A stretch of DNA of 64,000 nucleotides from FEN-1297 sp963787005 (GTDB taxonomy: Bacteria; Bacteroidota; Ignavibacteria; Ignavibacteriales; Ignavibacteriaceae), in contig CAWBBX010000101.1 in assembly GCA_963787005.1 (NCBI GenBank), positions 14,278-78,277 of the forward strand, in the 5' to 3' direction. Numbering within the stretch: position 1 is the stretch's first letter; the number at the start of each line of letters is the position of its first letter. Shown one piece after another: positions 8,389 through 16,909 of this stretch. A program made the translations under genes and the position numbers. The notes below the pieces were generated by a model. It did not search any database. It was not told the origin of the DNA and saw only the letters and a list, made by a program, of their open reading frames with translations.

Positions 8389-10269
8389 CTATTGTTCGTC
8401 GCCGTTCAGTTCCTGAGCAACAATCACCTTTTCTCTCTCCAGACCTCTGTTAACTTTCATTATTTCGAGACGCTCATCGTCAGTCGATGCGTTCTCCAGC
8501 TGCTTATGATTATTCGCAATTTGTTTTTCGATCTGTTCTAATTTAAATCTTTTCAGCGTGTCTCTTGTAATTTTAAGAAGCACCGTTTCGTGAGGAAGCC
8601 CCGGATAAAGCGTCTCCCAGTTTTTGCTGATGGAATATTTATCGAATGTAAGTTCAAGTACATAAGATCTCAGCTCTTCGTCATTAACTTTATCAATTAA
8701 CGCGCTAGCAATAAGCTCCTCGTTACTATGGTATGTCTCGTATATTAAATGAGAGAGATCCGCATGCGCTTCTATTGCAAAATCCTCAGGCCTTATGTGC
8801 AGAGAGATTAGTTCTATTACATCTTTGTTCGCCTCGAAAAGAAGTTTTATAAGCTCTCTTTCGAGATTGTAAATTTCCGGAGAAGCAGTTTTCGTTGTTG
8901 ATTCCTGCACCGCTCGGTTCTGCTCGGCCGCCTGCCTGTCGCGTATTCTCTCTTCGCCGGTAATCTGTTTTCCGGCGGCGTTTATCGCTTTATCTAATTC
9001 CGCTTCTAAAAGCTTCTCTCTCAGATTAAATTTTTTAGAAATATTCTTTATCAGCAGACTGCGCTTTAACTCATCACCGATAAGAGCAACCGGTTTCACT
9101 AATTCTCTTATCGCATTTGCAGTCGAAGCAGGATCGTCGAACATTCCCTGCGATTCGTAAATTTCCGACTGGTACTCAAGAAAATTCTGCGCTCTCTTTA
9201 CAAGGTCTTCAAACTTTTCTCTTCCAAAATTATTTACGAAGGAATCGGGATCCTCGCCTCCGGGCAGAGAAGCGATTTTCACTTCTATGTCTCTTCTAAG
9301 CAGAAGCTCTATGCTTCTCATCGAAGCTTTTATTCCCGCGGTGTCGGCATCGAAAAGAAGGACAACATTTTTTGTATATCTGGAAATCAACTGAACCTGC
9401 TCTTCGGTCAATGCTGTCCCCGAAACAGCAACAACGTTTTTTACTCCTGCCTGATACAGCGAAATAAGATCCATGTAACCTTCTACCATAATAGCTTTAT
9501 CAAGCCTGCGGATCTCATCCTTCGCGAGTGATAGTCCGTAAAGGATTCTTCCCTTCGTATAAACCGATGACTCGGGCGAGTTAAGATACTTCGCTGTGCC
9601 TTCGCGCTTATCGAGAATTCTTCCGGCAAACGCGACCACCCTTCCGTTGGGAGAAAAAATAGGAAAGATTATTCTTCCCATAAATTTATCGTAAAGCCTT
9701 CCGTCGTTTCGCTGGCCTATTAAACCCAATGTCAGCGCTCTCTCGAGATCTAGTTTTTTTGACTGAGCAAAGCTTATAAAATCGTCCCAGTTGGGCATGG
9801 CGTATCCGAGTCCGAACGCGCGCATCGCCTGCGGCTTGATCTTTCTGTCGTGAAAATATTTTCTCGCAATCTCGCCTTCCGGTCTGTTAAGAAGATTATC
9901 CGAAAAATACCTTGCGGCTTCTGTATTTATGTCATAAAGTATTTCCTGCTCGGTCTGTCTTTCGCTGGTATCCTCCGAAAACTCAAGCGGGATTCCCTGT
10001 CTCTCGGCAAGTTCCTGAACCGCTTCGACAAACGATATCTTCTCGTAGTCCATTAAAAACTTGTACACGTTTCCGCCGGCGTGGCATCCGAAACAGTGGA
10101 ATATCTGCTTCTCGTCGCTTACCGTAAAAGACGGTGTCTTCTCGTTGTGAAACGGGCACAATCCAATATAATTCTTCCCTCTTTTCCTGAGCTGAACATA
10201 CTCGGATATTATATCGACGATATTCGCCGACGCACGTATCTCTTCTATTTTATTTTCTGGTATTCTCAT
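8389..10269 (-). CDS. dnaG: DNA primase DnaG
   Basis: Synthesises RNA primers for replication. The N-terminal CHC2 zinc-binding domain is visible (LCPFHNEKTPSFTV then IFHCFGCHAGGN, about 38-68), followed by the primase core and Toprim catalytic region with VEGYMDLISLYQAG and the acidic LLFDADTAGIK. A less conserved C-terminal helicase-interaction region begins after about residue 430, where the linker is Glu/Lys/Gln rich. At 626 aa it is full length. The start MRIPENKIEEIR is the usual DnaG opening. No sigma-70 or rpsU gene flanks it, so the classical macromolecular-synthesis operon is not conserved here. Confidence 0.97.
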   Translation of the reverse strand: MRIPENKIEEIRASANIVDIISEYVQLRKRGKNYIGLCPFHNEKTPSFTVSDEKQIFHCFGCHAGGNVYKFLMDYEKISFVEAVQELAERQGIPLEFSEDTSERQTEQEILYDINTEAARYFSDNLLNRPEGEIARKYFHDRKIKPQAMRAFGLGYAMPNWDDFISFAQSKKLDLERALTLGLIGQRNDGRLYDKFMGRIIFPIFSPNGRVVAFAGRILDKREGTAKYLNSPESSVYTKGRILYGLSLAKDEIRRLDKAIMVEGYMDLISLYQAGVKNVVAVSGTALTEEQVQLISRYTKNVVLLFDADTAGIKASMRSIELLLRRDIEVKIASLPGGEDPDSFVNNFGREKFEDLVKRAQNFLEYQSEIYESQGMFDDPASTANAIRELVKPVALIGDELKRSLLIKNISKKFNLREKLLEAELDKAINAAGKQITGEERIRDRQAAEQNRAVQESTTKTASPEIYNLERELIKLLFEANKDVIELISLHIRPEDFAIEAHADLSHLIYETYHSNEELIASALIDKVNDEELRSYVLELTFDKYSISKNWETLYPGLPHETVLLKITRDTLKRFKLEQIEKQIANNHKQLENASTDDERLEIMKVNRGLEREKVIVAQELNGDEQ

Positions 10270-10707
10270 AAATATCCGGCAGTCCGCCGCTTCAGGCTAA
10301 AGTTAAAATGATGATTTAATTTAATAAAAAATCTTTAGAAGATTTTGATAGATTGCCCGTCCCCGGATTACGTCACTATCTCCCGGTGAAATTTTTATCG
10401 CTGCTGCTATGGTCCGGTTTTCGGTCCGGGAGTTTGCGCTGTTTTGCAGGATTTGCTATTTATAATGCATCCGTTATATATAAAGATCAGGACGGCGATC
10501 AGCATTATTTTAATTACCGACTTAAGTTACATAACTATCCTTTTGAGATCGCAGATCTTGAACTCTCCTCAGGGGATTCCTTCGGACGAAAGGTGCCTTT
10601 GCGGTTGACCTTGAAGGTTTACACCAAGTTTAATGAATTTTGCGTAATTTCAGTAAAAGTTTAACTATTTATATATTTAGAGGACGGATAAGGAAAAAAT
10701 TCACAAA
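10270..10707. other. Intergenic region between divergent dnaG and DJ-1 genes
   Basis: About 440 bp between two divergent genes, so it should hold both promoters. An open frame of 103 codons (10353-10664, plus) has no ribosome site, biased low-complexity composition and no recognisable motif, and I do not call it a gene. Near 10601-10620 there is an isolated half of the CCTTGAAGGT palindrome that is common near 36 kb. Nothing else is recognised. Confidence 0.5.
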
Positions 10708-11232
10708 GTGAACAATAATAGTATTTTATTTTTCGTTCCTGCTTCACATTTTAATGAAGCGGAATTCCTGACTTCCCGAGATTATGCCGAAAAGGCAGGA
10801 TTTAAGGTCTTCATTACTTCCGACGCGCGCGGACTATGCGTCGGGCAAAACGGACTGAAAGTAAAAGCGGATGTAAATCTTAACAACGTCAACGCGAATA
10901 ATTTCGCGGCGTTTGTCTTGATCGGCGGGGCGGGTGCCAGGGAATACGGCGGCAACCGAACACTTCATAAGATCGCCGCCGGATTCAATGCGAAGGAGAA
11001 GACCATCGCGGCTATCTGCAGTGCTCCCGTTATTCTCGCGAAGGCGGGAATTCTAAACGGAATAACGGCAACTTGTTTTGTAGAAGACAAAGCCGATCTC
11101 TTAAGCGGCGGAGCGGATTATAAAGACACGCCGCTGGTTATAAGAAAAAATATTATTACGGCAAACAATCCGGCGGTAAGCAGCCAATTCGCCGAAGCTG
11201 TATTGAATGCAGTAAAAACGAAAACCGATTGA
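10708..11232 (+). CDS. DJ-1/PfpI family protein
   Basis: Class I glutamine-amidotransferase-like fold of the DJ-1/PfpI superfamily, whose members include deglycases, chaperones and redox sensors. The nucleophile elbow AAICSAPVILAKAG carries the conserved Cys (about residue 105), after the LIGGAGA loop (about 70-76). At 174 aa it is a single-domain DJ-1 protein. Translation starts at GTG (10708-10710) after AAGGAAAAAA. It ends 3 bp before ispG, so the two are probably co-transcribed. A protective role against oxidative or carbonyl damage, possibly of the Fe-S enzyme IspG, is inference only. Confidence 0.88.
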   Translation: MNNNSILFFVPASHFNEAEFLTSRDYAEKAGFKVFITSDARGLCVGQNGLKVKADVNLNNVNANNFAAFVLIGGAGAREYGGNRTLHKIAAGFNAKEKTIAAICSAPVILAKAGILNGITATCFVEDKADLLSGGADYKDTPLVIRKNIITANNPAVSSQFAEAVLNAVKTKTD

Positions 11233-11235
11233 AAT

Positions 11236-13245
11236 ATGCCTGACCCGATAAATAAGATTAAAACATACTGCAACAGCCTAACTTCTTACTCCAGGTATCG
11301 CACCAGAGAAGTTCATATCGGCGATGTTCCGATGGGCGGCGATAATCCCATCCGGATACAGTCGATGACTACCACCGATACGATGGATACCATCGGTACG
11401 GTAGAACAGACGATAAGAATGGTTAAATCGGGATGCGACTACGTAAGAATAACCGCCCCCAGCAAACTCGAAGCTCAAAACCTCGAAGATATCAAAAACG
11501 AACTGAGAAAGCGCGGCTGCAGCGTTCCGCTGATCGCGGATATACATTTTACCCCCAACGCCGCAGAACTAGCCGCGAGAATTGTGGAAAAGGTACGGGT
11601 TAACCCGGGCAATTATGTTGACCGGAAGAAATTCCAAACTCTAGAATATACCAACGAACAGTACAACGCCGAGATTGAAAGGATAAGGAAACGCTTTACT
11701 CCTCTCGTCAAGGTCTGTAAGGAATACGGCACAGCGATGCGCATAGGAACGAACCACGGATCTTTATCCGACAGGATAATGAGCCGCTACGGGGATACGC
11801 CGCTCGGCATGGTGGAATCTGCGCTGGAGTTCGTAAGAATCTGCGAGGATCTGAAATATTTTGAAATCACTCTTTCGATGAAAGCCAGCAATCCTCAGAT
11901 AATGGTGCAGGCCTACCGTCTTCTTATTCAAGAGATGGAAAAAGAAAACATGAACTATCCGCTTCACATCGGCGTAACAGAAGCCGGCGGCGGAGAGGAC
12001 GGCAGGATTAAATCGGCCATGGGAATAGGCGCGCTTCTGGAGGACGGCCTGGGCGATACTGTGAGAGTATCTCTTACCGAGGATCCCGAGTTCGAAGCGC
12101 CGGTTGCGATCGAACTGGTGGACAGATATAAAGACCGTCCCGGACACAAGCCGATTGTTCCTGTCGATGAGCTTCCTTATGATCCTCTCGAATACTCGAG
12201 GAGACATACAATAGAAATAGGCGGCATGGGCGGAACGAACGTGCCCAGGGTTTTCGCCGATTTCAGCAGAAGGGAAATTAACTCGCCTGCCGACCTGAGC
12301 GATATCGGTTACTTCTACAACGAGCCGACCGACAAATGGAACATGAACGACATCGCCCCGGATTTTATATACACCGGGGAAAAAATTATTCCGTTCGATA
12401 TACCTCACGGACTTAAAGCGGTGAACGACTATGATGCGTGGCGGACAACTGAAAATAAGGCTAATTGTTTTCCTCTACTTACGGCAAAGGATTATTCAAC
12501 CGATGGCGTAAAATCGGAAACGCTTAACTTTATTCAATTAAGCATTGATGATCTATCCGATGATTTATTGAAAAGAATAAGCGAAGATAAAACCGCCGTC
12601 GTAGTTTTAACTACAAACAACGCTCACGGCATGCCCGAACAGAGGCGCGTGTTCATAGATCTTCTTCAAAAAAGAATTGAAAATCCGGTAATAATAAAAC
12701 GATCTTATTCAAAGCTCGATCTGGATCAAGTCAGACTTTTTACTGCGACGGACTTCGGCGCGCTTTTAATAGAAGGATTCGGCGACGGGGTCTGGACCGA
12801 AATTTCGGAAGGATTGGAAGAAAATAAGGAAAATGAAAACGGTACCGAACACGTTAGAAGTTTTGTAAAAAAAGAATCCGTTGAAAAAATCGTCAACCGG
12901 GTAATGTTCGGTATTCTTCAGGCGGCAAGGACAAGGATATCGAAAACCGAATATATCGCCTGCCCTTCCTGCGGAAGAACGCTGTTCGATCTGCAGGAAA
13001 CAACGGATATGATAAGAAAGCGCACAGAACACTTGAAAGGAGTAAAAATAGCGATAATGGGGTGTATCGTTAACGGTCCGGGCGAAATGGCCGACGCGGA
13101 TTACGGCTACGTTGGCTCGGGTGTGGGAAAAATAACTCTTTACAGGGGAAAAGACATCGTAAAACGCAATATCCCTTCCGCGGGCGCGGTGGATTCCCTG
13201 ATAGAGATTATAAAAGAAGACAATAACTGGGTAAATCCCGATTAA
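11236..13245 (+). CDS. ispG: (E)-4-hydroxy-3-methylbut-2-enyl-diphosphate synthase (long form IspG/GcpE)
   Basis: Penultimate enzyme of the MEP isoprenoid pathway: reductive ring opening of MEcPP to HMBPP using a [4Fe-4S] cluster. The N-terminal TIM barrel starts with the family signature VPMGGDNPIRIQSMTTTDT (about 30-48). The C-terminal reductase domain carries the cluster Cys in CPSCGRTLFDL and GCIVNGPGEM. At 669 aa it is the three-domain form with an inserted domain of about 260 residues (roughly 290-550), as in plants, Chlamydiae and Bacteroidetes, rather than the 370-aa two-domain form. Dxr, an earlier step of the same pathway, is encoded at 38.7 kb. Confidence 0.97.
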   Translation: MPDPINKIKTYCNSLTSYSRYRTREVHIGDVPMGGDNPIRIQSMTTTDTMDTIGTVEQTIRMVKSGCDYVRITAPSKLEAQNLEDIKNELRKRGCSVPLIADIHFTPNAAELAARIVEKVRVNPGNYVDRKKFQTLEYTNEQYNAEIERIRKRFTPLVKVCKEYGTAMRIGTNHGSLSDRIMSRYGDTPLGMVESALEFVRICEDLKYFEITLSMKASNPQIMVQAYRLLIQEMEKENMNYPLHIGVTEAGGGEDGRIKSAMGIGALLEDGLGDTVRVSLTEDPEFEAPVAIELVDRYKDRPGHKPIVPVDELPYDPLEYSRRHTIEIGGMGGTNVPRVFADFSRREINSPADLSDIGYFYNEPTDKWNMNDIAPDFIYTGEKIIPFDIPHGLKAVNDYDAWRTTENKANCFPLLTAKDYSTDGVKSETLNFIQLSIDDLSDDLLKRISEDKTAVVVLTTNNAHGMPEQRRVFIDLLQKRIENPVIIKRSYSKLDLDQVRLFTATDFGALLIEGFGDGVWTEISEGLEENKENENGTEHVRSFVKKESVEKIVNRVMFGILQAARTRISKTEYIACPSCGRTLFDLQETTDMIRKRTEHLKGVKIAIMGCIVNGPGEMADADYGYVGSGVGKITLYRGKDIVKRNIPSAGAVDSLIEIIKEDNNWVNPD

Positions 13246-13318
13246 CTGTAAATTCATGCAGTTTTCTCGGTAACATATATCACAGATAAAAATTTTATTT
13301 TTTGATATACTCTTTTTG

Positions 13319-13352
13319 TTGTTGATAATTAGATGCCGAAAAAGTATATTTG
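13319..13352 (+). promoter_or_regulatory. Possible promoter of Bacteroidetes type
   Basis: TATATTTG at 13345-13352 matches the TAnnTTTG -7 element described for Bacteroidetes sigma-ABfr, with a TTG about 20 bp upstream (13322-13324). It would start transcription only a few bases before the small ORF at 13363. Whether Ignavibacteria use this consensus is uncertain, so this is a weak call. Confidence 0.25.
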
Positions 13353-13362
13353 AAGACTTAAT

Positions 13363-13449
13363 ATGGCAGAAAAAACAGACAAATTAATATATCTCAAGCT
13401 TGTTTATTCCGCTGCAAAGCGGCTGAGAGCTAAAGACCAGAAAAATTAG
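13363..13449 (+). CDS. Possible 28-aa small protein (or small RNA)
   Basis: An ATG-to-TAG frame of 28 codons (MAEKTDKLIYLK, then LVYSAAKRLRAKDQKN) is squeezed between a possible promoter and a strong intrinsic terminator that begins 5 bp after its stop. The peptide is amphipathic and strongly basic at the C-terminus. No clear ribosome site precedes the ATG. The compact promoter-ORF-terminator arrangement between ispG and the Nif3 gene suggests an independent short transcript; it could equally be a noncoding RNA or an attenuator leader. I do not recognise a family. Confidence 0.35.
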   Translation: MAEKTDKLIYLKLVYSAAKRLRAKDQKN

Positions 13450-13453
13450 AAAG

Positions 13454-13488
13454 ATGCACCCCGATTAAATCGGGGTGCATTTTTTTTG
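13454..13488 (+). terminator. Rho-independent terminator before the Nif3-like gene
   Basis: Perfect 10-bp stem (ATGCACCCCG / CGGGGTGCAT, 13454-13480) with a 7-nt loop and a run of eight T. It ends 3 bp before the Nif3 start codon, so transcripts from ispG or the small ORF should stop here. The Nif3 gene must then rely on readthrough or on a promoter inside the upstream segment; the arrangement could also act as an attenuator. Confidence 0.85.
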
Positions 13489-13490
13489 CT

Positions 13491-14606
13491 ATGACATGTA
13501 ATGATATAATAAAATACTTTGAGGGATGGGCGCCCAGAGAAATCGCCTGGCAGAAAGACAACGTAGGTTTGCAGGTGGGATCGACGAATAGGAAAGTTAA
13601 AAACATAATGCTGTGTCTGGAGCTTACCGACAGTGTTCTTGACGACGCGATAAAAAAGAGGTGCAACTTTATCTTCACCCATCATCCCCTCCTCTTCCGC
13701 CCTCTGAATAAGATCGATACCGAGACAAACAAGATTTCCAGGCAAGTAGAAAAACTGATTAAAAACGATATCACTCTTTATTCGGCCCATACCAATCTTG
13801 ATTTTACGAAAGACGGGGTCAGCTTTGAGCTGGCAAAAGTACTGAAGCTGAAGAATATCCGTTTCCTGCATAACGCTGAATCAAATCAGTTTAAGCTTAC
13901 TGTTTTTGTTCCCGGTGAACATGCGGAAAAAGTAACCGGCGCAATCTTCGAAGAGGGCGGCGGAATTATTGGCGAGTATTCCGGGTGCAGCTTCAGGACC
14001 GAGGGAAAAGGAACATTTACCGGCTCTGCAAAATCTAAACCTTCAGTTGGGAGAAAACAGGTGCGTGAATCGATAAGCGAGGTTAAGCTGGAAGTAGTTG
14101 TCGATTCTTGGAAACTGCCCGGAGTAATAAAATCTATGATTAAGGCGCATCCTTACGAAGAAGTCGCTTACGATGTTTATCCGCTTAATAACCTCAACGT
14201 GAATTACGGAGCGGGCGCTCTGGGAGAGCTTGAGACGTCTATGAGCCGAAAAGATTTTTTAAAACACGTATCGGAAAAACTGAGGGCAAAAAATTTCAGG
14301 TATACAGGGGGCAAAAGTGGAAGAATTAGTACAGTTGCCGTCTGCGGAGGATCGGGGAGTGATCTGATCTCCGACGCGGTAAAGTCCGGTGCCGACGCGT
14401 ACATCACCGCCGATCTGAAATACCACACTTTTCACGATTACAGCGGCAAGATACTTCTAATTGACGCCGGGCATTACGAGACCGAAATTCATTCTCTCAA
14501 CGAAGTGAAGAGAAGACTCGAAAAATTTATTGGCGGAAGAAAATCGAATACAAAAGTTTTTAAATACGGCGGATCGACGAATCCCATCATTTTTTACAAC
14601 AATTAA
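13491..14606 (+). CDS. Nif3-like dinuclear metal centre protein (YqfO/YbgI family)
   Basis: Member of the NIF3/DUF34 family, toroidal hexamers with a two-metal site, often mislabelled GTP cyclohydrolase I type 2. Metal-ligand motifs are FTHHPLLF (about 63-70), YSAHTNLDF and the C-terminal DAGHYETE. At 371 aa it has the PII-like insertion domain of the long YqfO form in its middle (about 130-235, including HPYEEVAYDVYPL). The start at ATG 13491 gives the typical opening (MTCNDIIKYFEGWAP) but has no ribosome site, because the T-run of a terminator lies directly upstream. It pairs with the downstream zinc-ribbon gene; both have unknown biochemical roles. Confidence 0.93.
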   Translation: MTCNDIIKYFEGWAPREIAWQKDNVGLQVGSTNRKVKNIMLCLELTDSVLDDAIKKRCNFIFTHHPLLFRPLNKIDTETNKISRQVEKLIKNDITLYSAHTNLDFTKDGVSFELAKVLKLKNIRFLHNAESNQFKLTVFVPGEHAEKVTGAIFEEGGGIIGEYSGCSFRTEGKGTFTGSAKSKPSVGRKQVRESISEVKLEVVVDSWKLPGVIKSMIKAHPYEEVAYDVYPLNNLNVNYGAGALGELETSMSRKDFLKHVSEKLRAKNFRYTGGKSGRISTVAVCGGSGSDLISDAVKSGADAYITADLKYHTFHDYSGKILLIDAGHYETEIHSLNEVKRRLEKFIGGRKSNTKVFKYGGSTNPIIFYNN

Positions 14607-14620
14607 GGAGCATAATAAAA

Positions 14621-15346
14621 TTGTTTGACAGGTTAAAAATACTCTATGAGTTGCAAAACATAGACGATCAGTTGGATGAACTTGAAGAACTCCGCGGAGA
14701 TCTTCCTCACACTGTAGAATCCCTAGAGGATAGCATCAGAGAGATAAAAGACGATATCGCTAATAAGGAAAAAGAACGCAAGGAATCTCTCGAGAAAAGA
14801 GAGCAAAACGAGGAAGAGATAGAAAAGCTGAAAGAAAACGAGAAGAAGTTCAAGGCTCAGCTATACCAGGTAAGAAACAACAAAGAATACGACGCCCTCA
14901 CAAAGGAAATAGACCACACCGAGGAGCAGGTTACAAAACTTGAAGCAGAGAACGACAATCTCGCCGATTTCAGTAAAAAAGTGGCCGACGAAATAGAAGA
15001 AAATTCGCCGCAGCTCGAAACCCTGAATGAAGAGCTGAAGGTAAAACAGGCCGACCTCAAGGAAATCGTCAAGGCAAACGAAAAAGAAGAGCAGAAACTC
15101 AGAACCAAGAGAAAAGAAATAGAGGCACTGACAAAGAAGCCCGACTATTCCGCTTACATGAGAATAAGAAAGGCGAAAAAAGGAAAAGCGGTAGCTACTA
15201 TCAGACGCTCCGCCTGCTCAGGGTGCCATAATATTGTTCCCTCGCAGAGACAGCTCGAGATCAGAAGAAACAACAAGCTTTTCTTCTGTGAGTACTGCGG
15301 AAGAATATTGGTATCGACGGAAATAGCCGAAACAGTCGACGCGTAA
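14621..15346 (+). CDS. Coiled-coil protein with C4 zinc ribbon
   Basis: A 241-aa protein: about 180 residues of highly charged coiled coil (heptads rich in Glu/Lys, 10-175), then a C-terminal C4-type zinc ribbon with Cys pairs in CSGCHN and CEYCGR. This is the architecture of the DUF164/zf-RING_7 family (CT398-like), found next to Nif3 genes in many bacteria; function is unresolved. Translation starts at TTG (14621-14623) 10 nt after AAGGAG. The 14-bp gap to the Nif3 gene implies co-transcription. The conserved Nif3 neighbourhood suggests a shared role. Confidence 0.92.
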   Translation: MFDRLKILYELQNIDDQLDELEELRGDLPHTVESLEDSIREIKDDIANKEKERKESLEKREQNEEEIEKLKENEKKFKAQLYQVRNNKEYDALTKEIDHTEEQVTKLEAENDNLADFSKKVADEIEENSPQLETLNEELKVKQADLKEIVKANEKEEQKLRTKRKEIEALTKKPDYSAYMRIRKAKKGKAVATIRRSACSGCHNIVPSQRQLEIRRNNKLFFCEYCGRILVSTEIAETVDA

Positions 15347-15547
15347 TTTCTTTCTCGTATATTATTGATCTCTCTTATGCCGTAAAACCGCGGCGCTTGT
15401 ACCGGCATATAAAGTCGGTACGAGTGACAAGAGAGAATTTTTAATTCCCCGGAAACTCTCCTCCGAACTGTATCTTACCCTAATTTTCTCTCTATAATTA
15501 TTTATTGAATATTCTGAGTAATTCACTGAAAGATCAAAAAAAAATTA

Positions 15548-16104
15548 TCAGATATTCCAGCCGAACAAAAAATTCAATCTTATCATGTTCTTAAATGTGT
15601 AAGCTTCCCAGGTTGAAGGATTTTCATCATATTTTCTTAAATACTTAATGATCTTAGGTTTCGAAGTCGGCACATAATATTTTAACTCCATGGAGAAGGA
15701 ATTCGTTATTTGAACTCCTCCCCCTAAATAAATAGTCCATATAGATGAATTAAAAGTAATTTCCTCATTGCCTATCTGAAGTCCCTCGTTAGAATGTTGT
15801 AATATTCCGGTTGCGAAATAAACTCGGGCTAATAAATTTATACTTACCCCCTAATACCAAATTCCCAGCCCTTAAATTCCGTATCAAAAGTTCTTCCTAT
15901 TTGAGCAAGGAAAGAAATATCTTTTAGGGGGCTAAATGATAAATCCAAATGAGCTGCCAAAGGTAACCCTTCTGTCCCTAAATTTTGCGAGTTGTTCGCT
16001 TTGTCAATTTTAACTTGATGAAAGCCTATGTCAAATCCCAACTTCAAGTTTTGGGCTTGCAGTAAAGATGAACAAGCTAACAGAATTCCGATGAATATTT
16101 TCAT
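15548..16104 (-). pseudogene. Frameshifted outer-membrane beta-barrel protein gene
   Basis: The first 86 codons (15844-16104) give a signal peptide (MKIFIGILLACSSLLQAQ) and alternating beta-strands typical of small porin-like barrels (LKLGFDIGFHQVKID), then stop at TAA. Reading on with one extra G in the G5 run (plus-strand C5, 15847-15851) restores an open frame of about 98 codons (SINLLARVYFATG, ELKYYVPTSKPK) ending in the aromatic barrel terminus RLNFLFGWNI and TGA at 15548. Joined, they form a barrel protein of about 184 aa. The one-base loss in a homopolymer could be a real inactivation, phase variation or a sequencing error. The start has a GGGGG ribosome site. Confidence 0.7.
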
Positions 16105-16396
16105 AATTATCCCCCATCAAAATCGGATTAATTTAATATAATAGATTTTAAGTTGGCACCTATTTCCTGCCGGCATGCGCAATTCTTTTCAGGCACGTTA
16201 ACATTTTTTTTCAGGCCGGACAGATAAATATATGACTGATCTTTTCTGCTGTTTTAAGAGAAGTAATTTATTATATTTGGCCATTAAAATAATTTAACTT
16301 TCACCATTTATAATCATTTTGTTAAATTTAAGAAGTAATTGTATTAAGCCGTATAACGTTCATCGTCCCTCGGCTTAAAAAGGAATAAAAGAACGG

Positions 16397-16866
16397 TTCA
16401 GGTCGGGCAATTGCTCTTCGCCTTGCGCGGGGGGAGGAAAGTCCGAACTTCACAGAACAGGGTGCCGGGTAACACCCGGGGTCCCGGGATGCAGGCCTCA
16501 AAGCTTGCGGAACCGGGATACGGAAAGTGCCGCAGAAAATATACCGCCCCGATATTATCGGGGTAAGGGTGAAATGGCGAGGTAAGAGCTCACCGCGGGA
16601 ATGGTAACATTTCCGGTGCCGTAAGGCATCCCGACTACCTGCCGGTAGCAGGTTTTATCGGGACAAGGTAAACCCCACCCGAAGCAAGGTTAAATAGGGA
16701 AGTTTTTCCCGGCTCGACCGGGAGCAGGGTTGTTCGCTCTGTTTGTCTATTAAAAGGCAGGAACTTCCGGGTAAACCGCTCGAGCCCGGCAGTAATGACG
16801 GGCCTAGACAAATAATTGCCGTCCCGGTTTTAATCGGGATTACAAAATTCGGCTTACAGACCTGAA
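16397..16866 (+). ncRNA. rnpB: RNase P RNA (class A)
   Basis: Catalytic RNA that matures the 5' ends of tRNAs. Conserved regions are readable in order: GAGGAAAGTCCGAAC (CR I, about 16434), AGGGTGAAATGGCGAGGTAAG with AGCTCACCGC (CR II/III, about 16566-16595), GGTAAACCCCACCCGAAGC (CR IV, about 16666) and AGACAAATAATTGCCG (CR V, about 16806). The ends are set by an 8-bp P1 helix, TTCAGGTC (16397-16404) with GACCTGAA (16859-16866). P12 is extended by a hairpin, CTACCTGCCGGTAGCAGGT, that resembles the dispersed CCTGCCGGTAGG palindrome found elsewhere in the window. recJ begins 44 bp downstream. Confidence 0.95.
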
Positions 16867-16909
16867 TCTATTTCTTTGTTCTTTTAATTATCTTCTATGG
16901 ATAATTAAT

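Noticed and set aside
8043..8453. Plus-strand frame of 136 codons with a peptide LPTGRQV
   Set aside because: It runs antisense through the ferredoxin gene and the end of dnaG and crosses a palindromic repeat; the peptide is the translation of that repeat.
10353..10664. Open frame of 103 codons on the plus strand
   Set aside because: It has no ribosome site, no recognisable motif and lies in a promoter-bearing divergent gap; the composition is intergenic-like.
11764..12408. Long minus-strand frame of 214 codons
   Set aside because: It is entirely antisense to ispG, whose protein is complete and conserved; it has no family features.
16145..16190. Possible sigma-54 promoter (TGGCACCTATTTCCTGC) upstream of the RNase P RNA gene
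   Set aside because: The distance between the GG and GC elements is two bases too long for the -24/-12 consensus.
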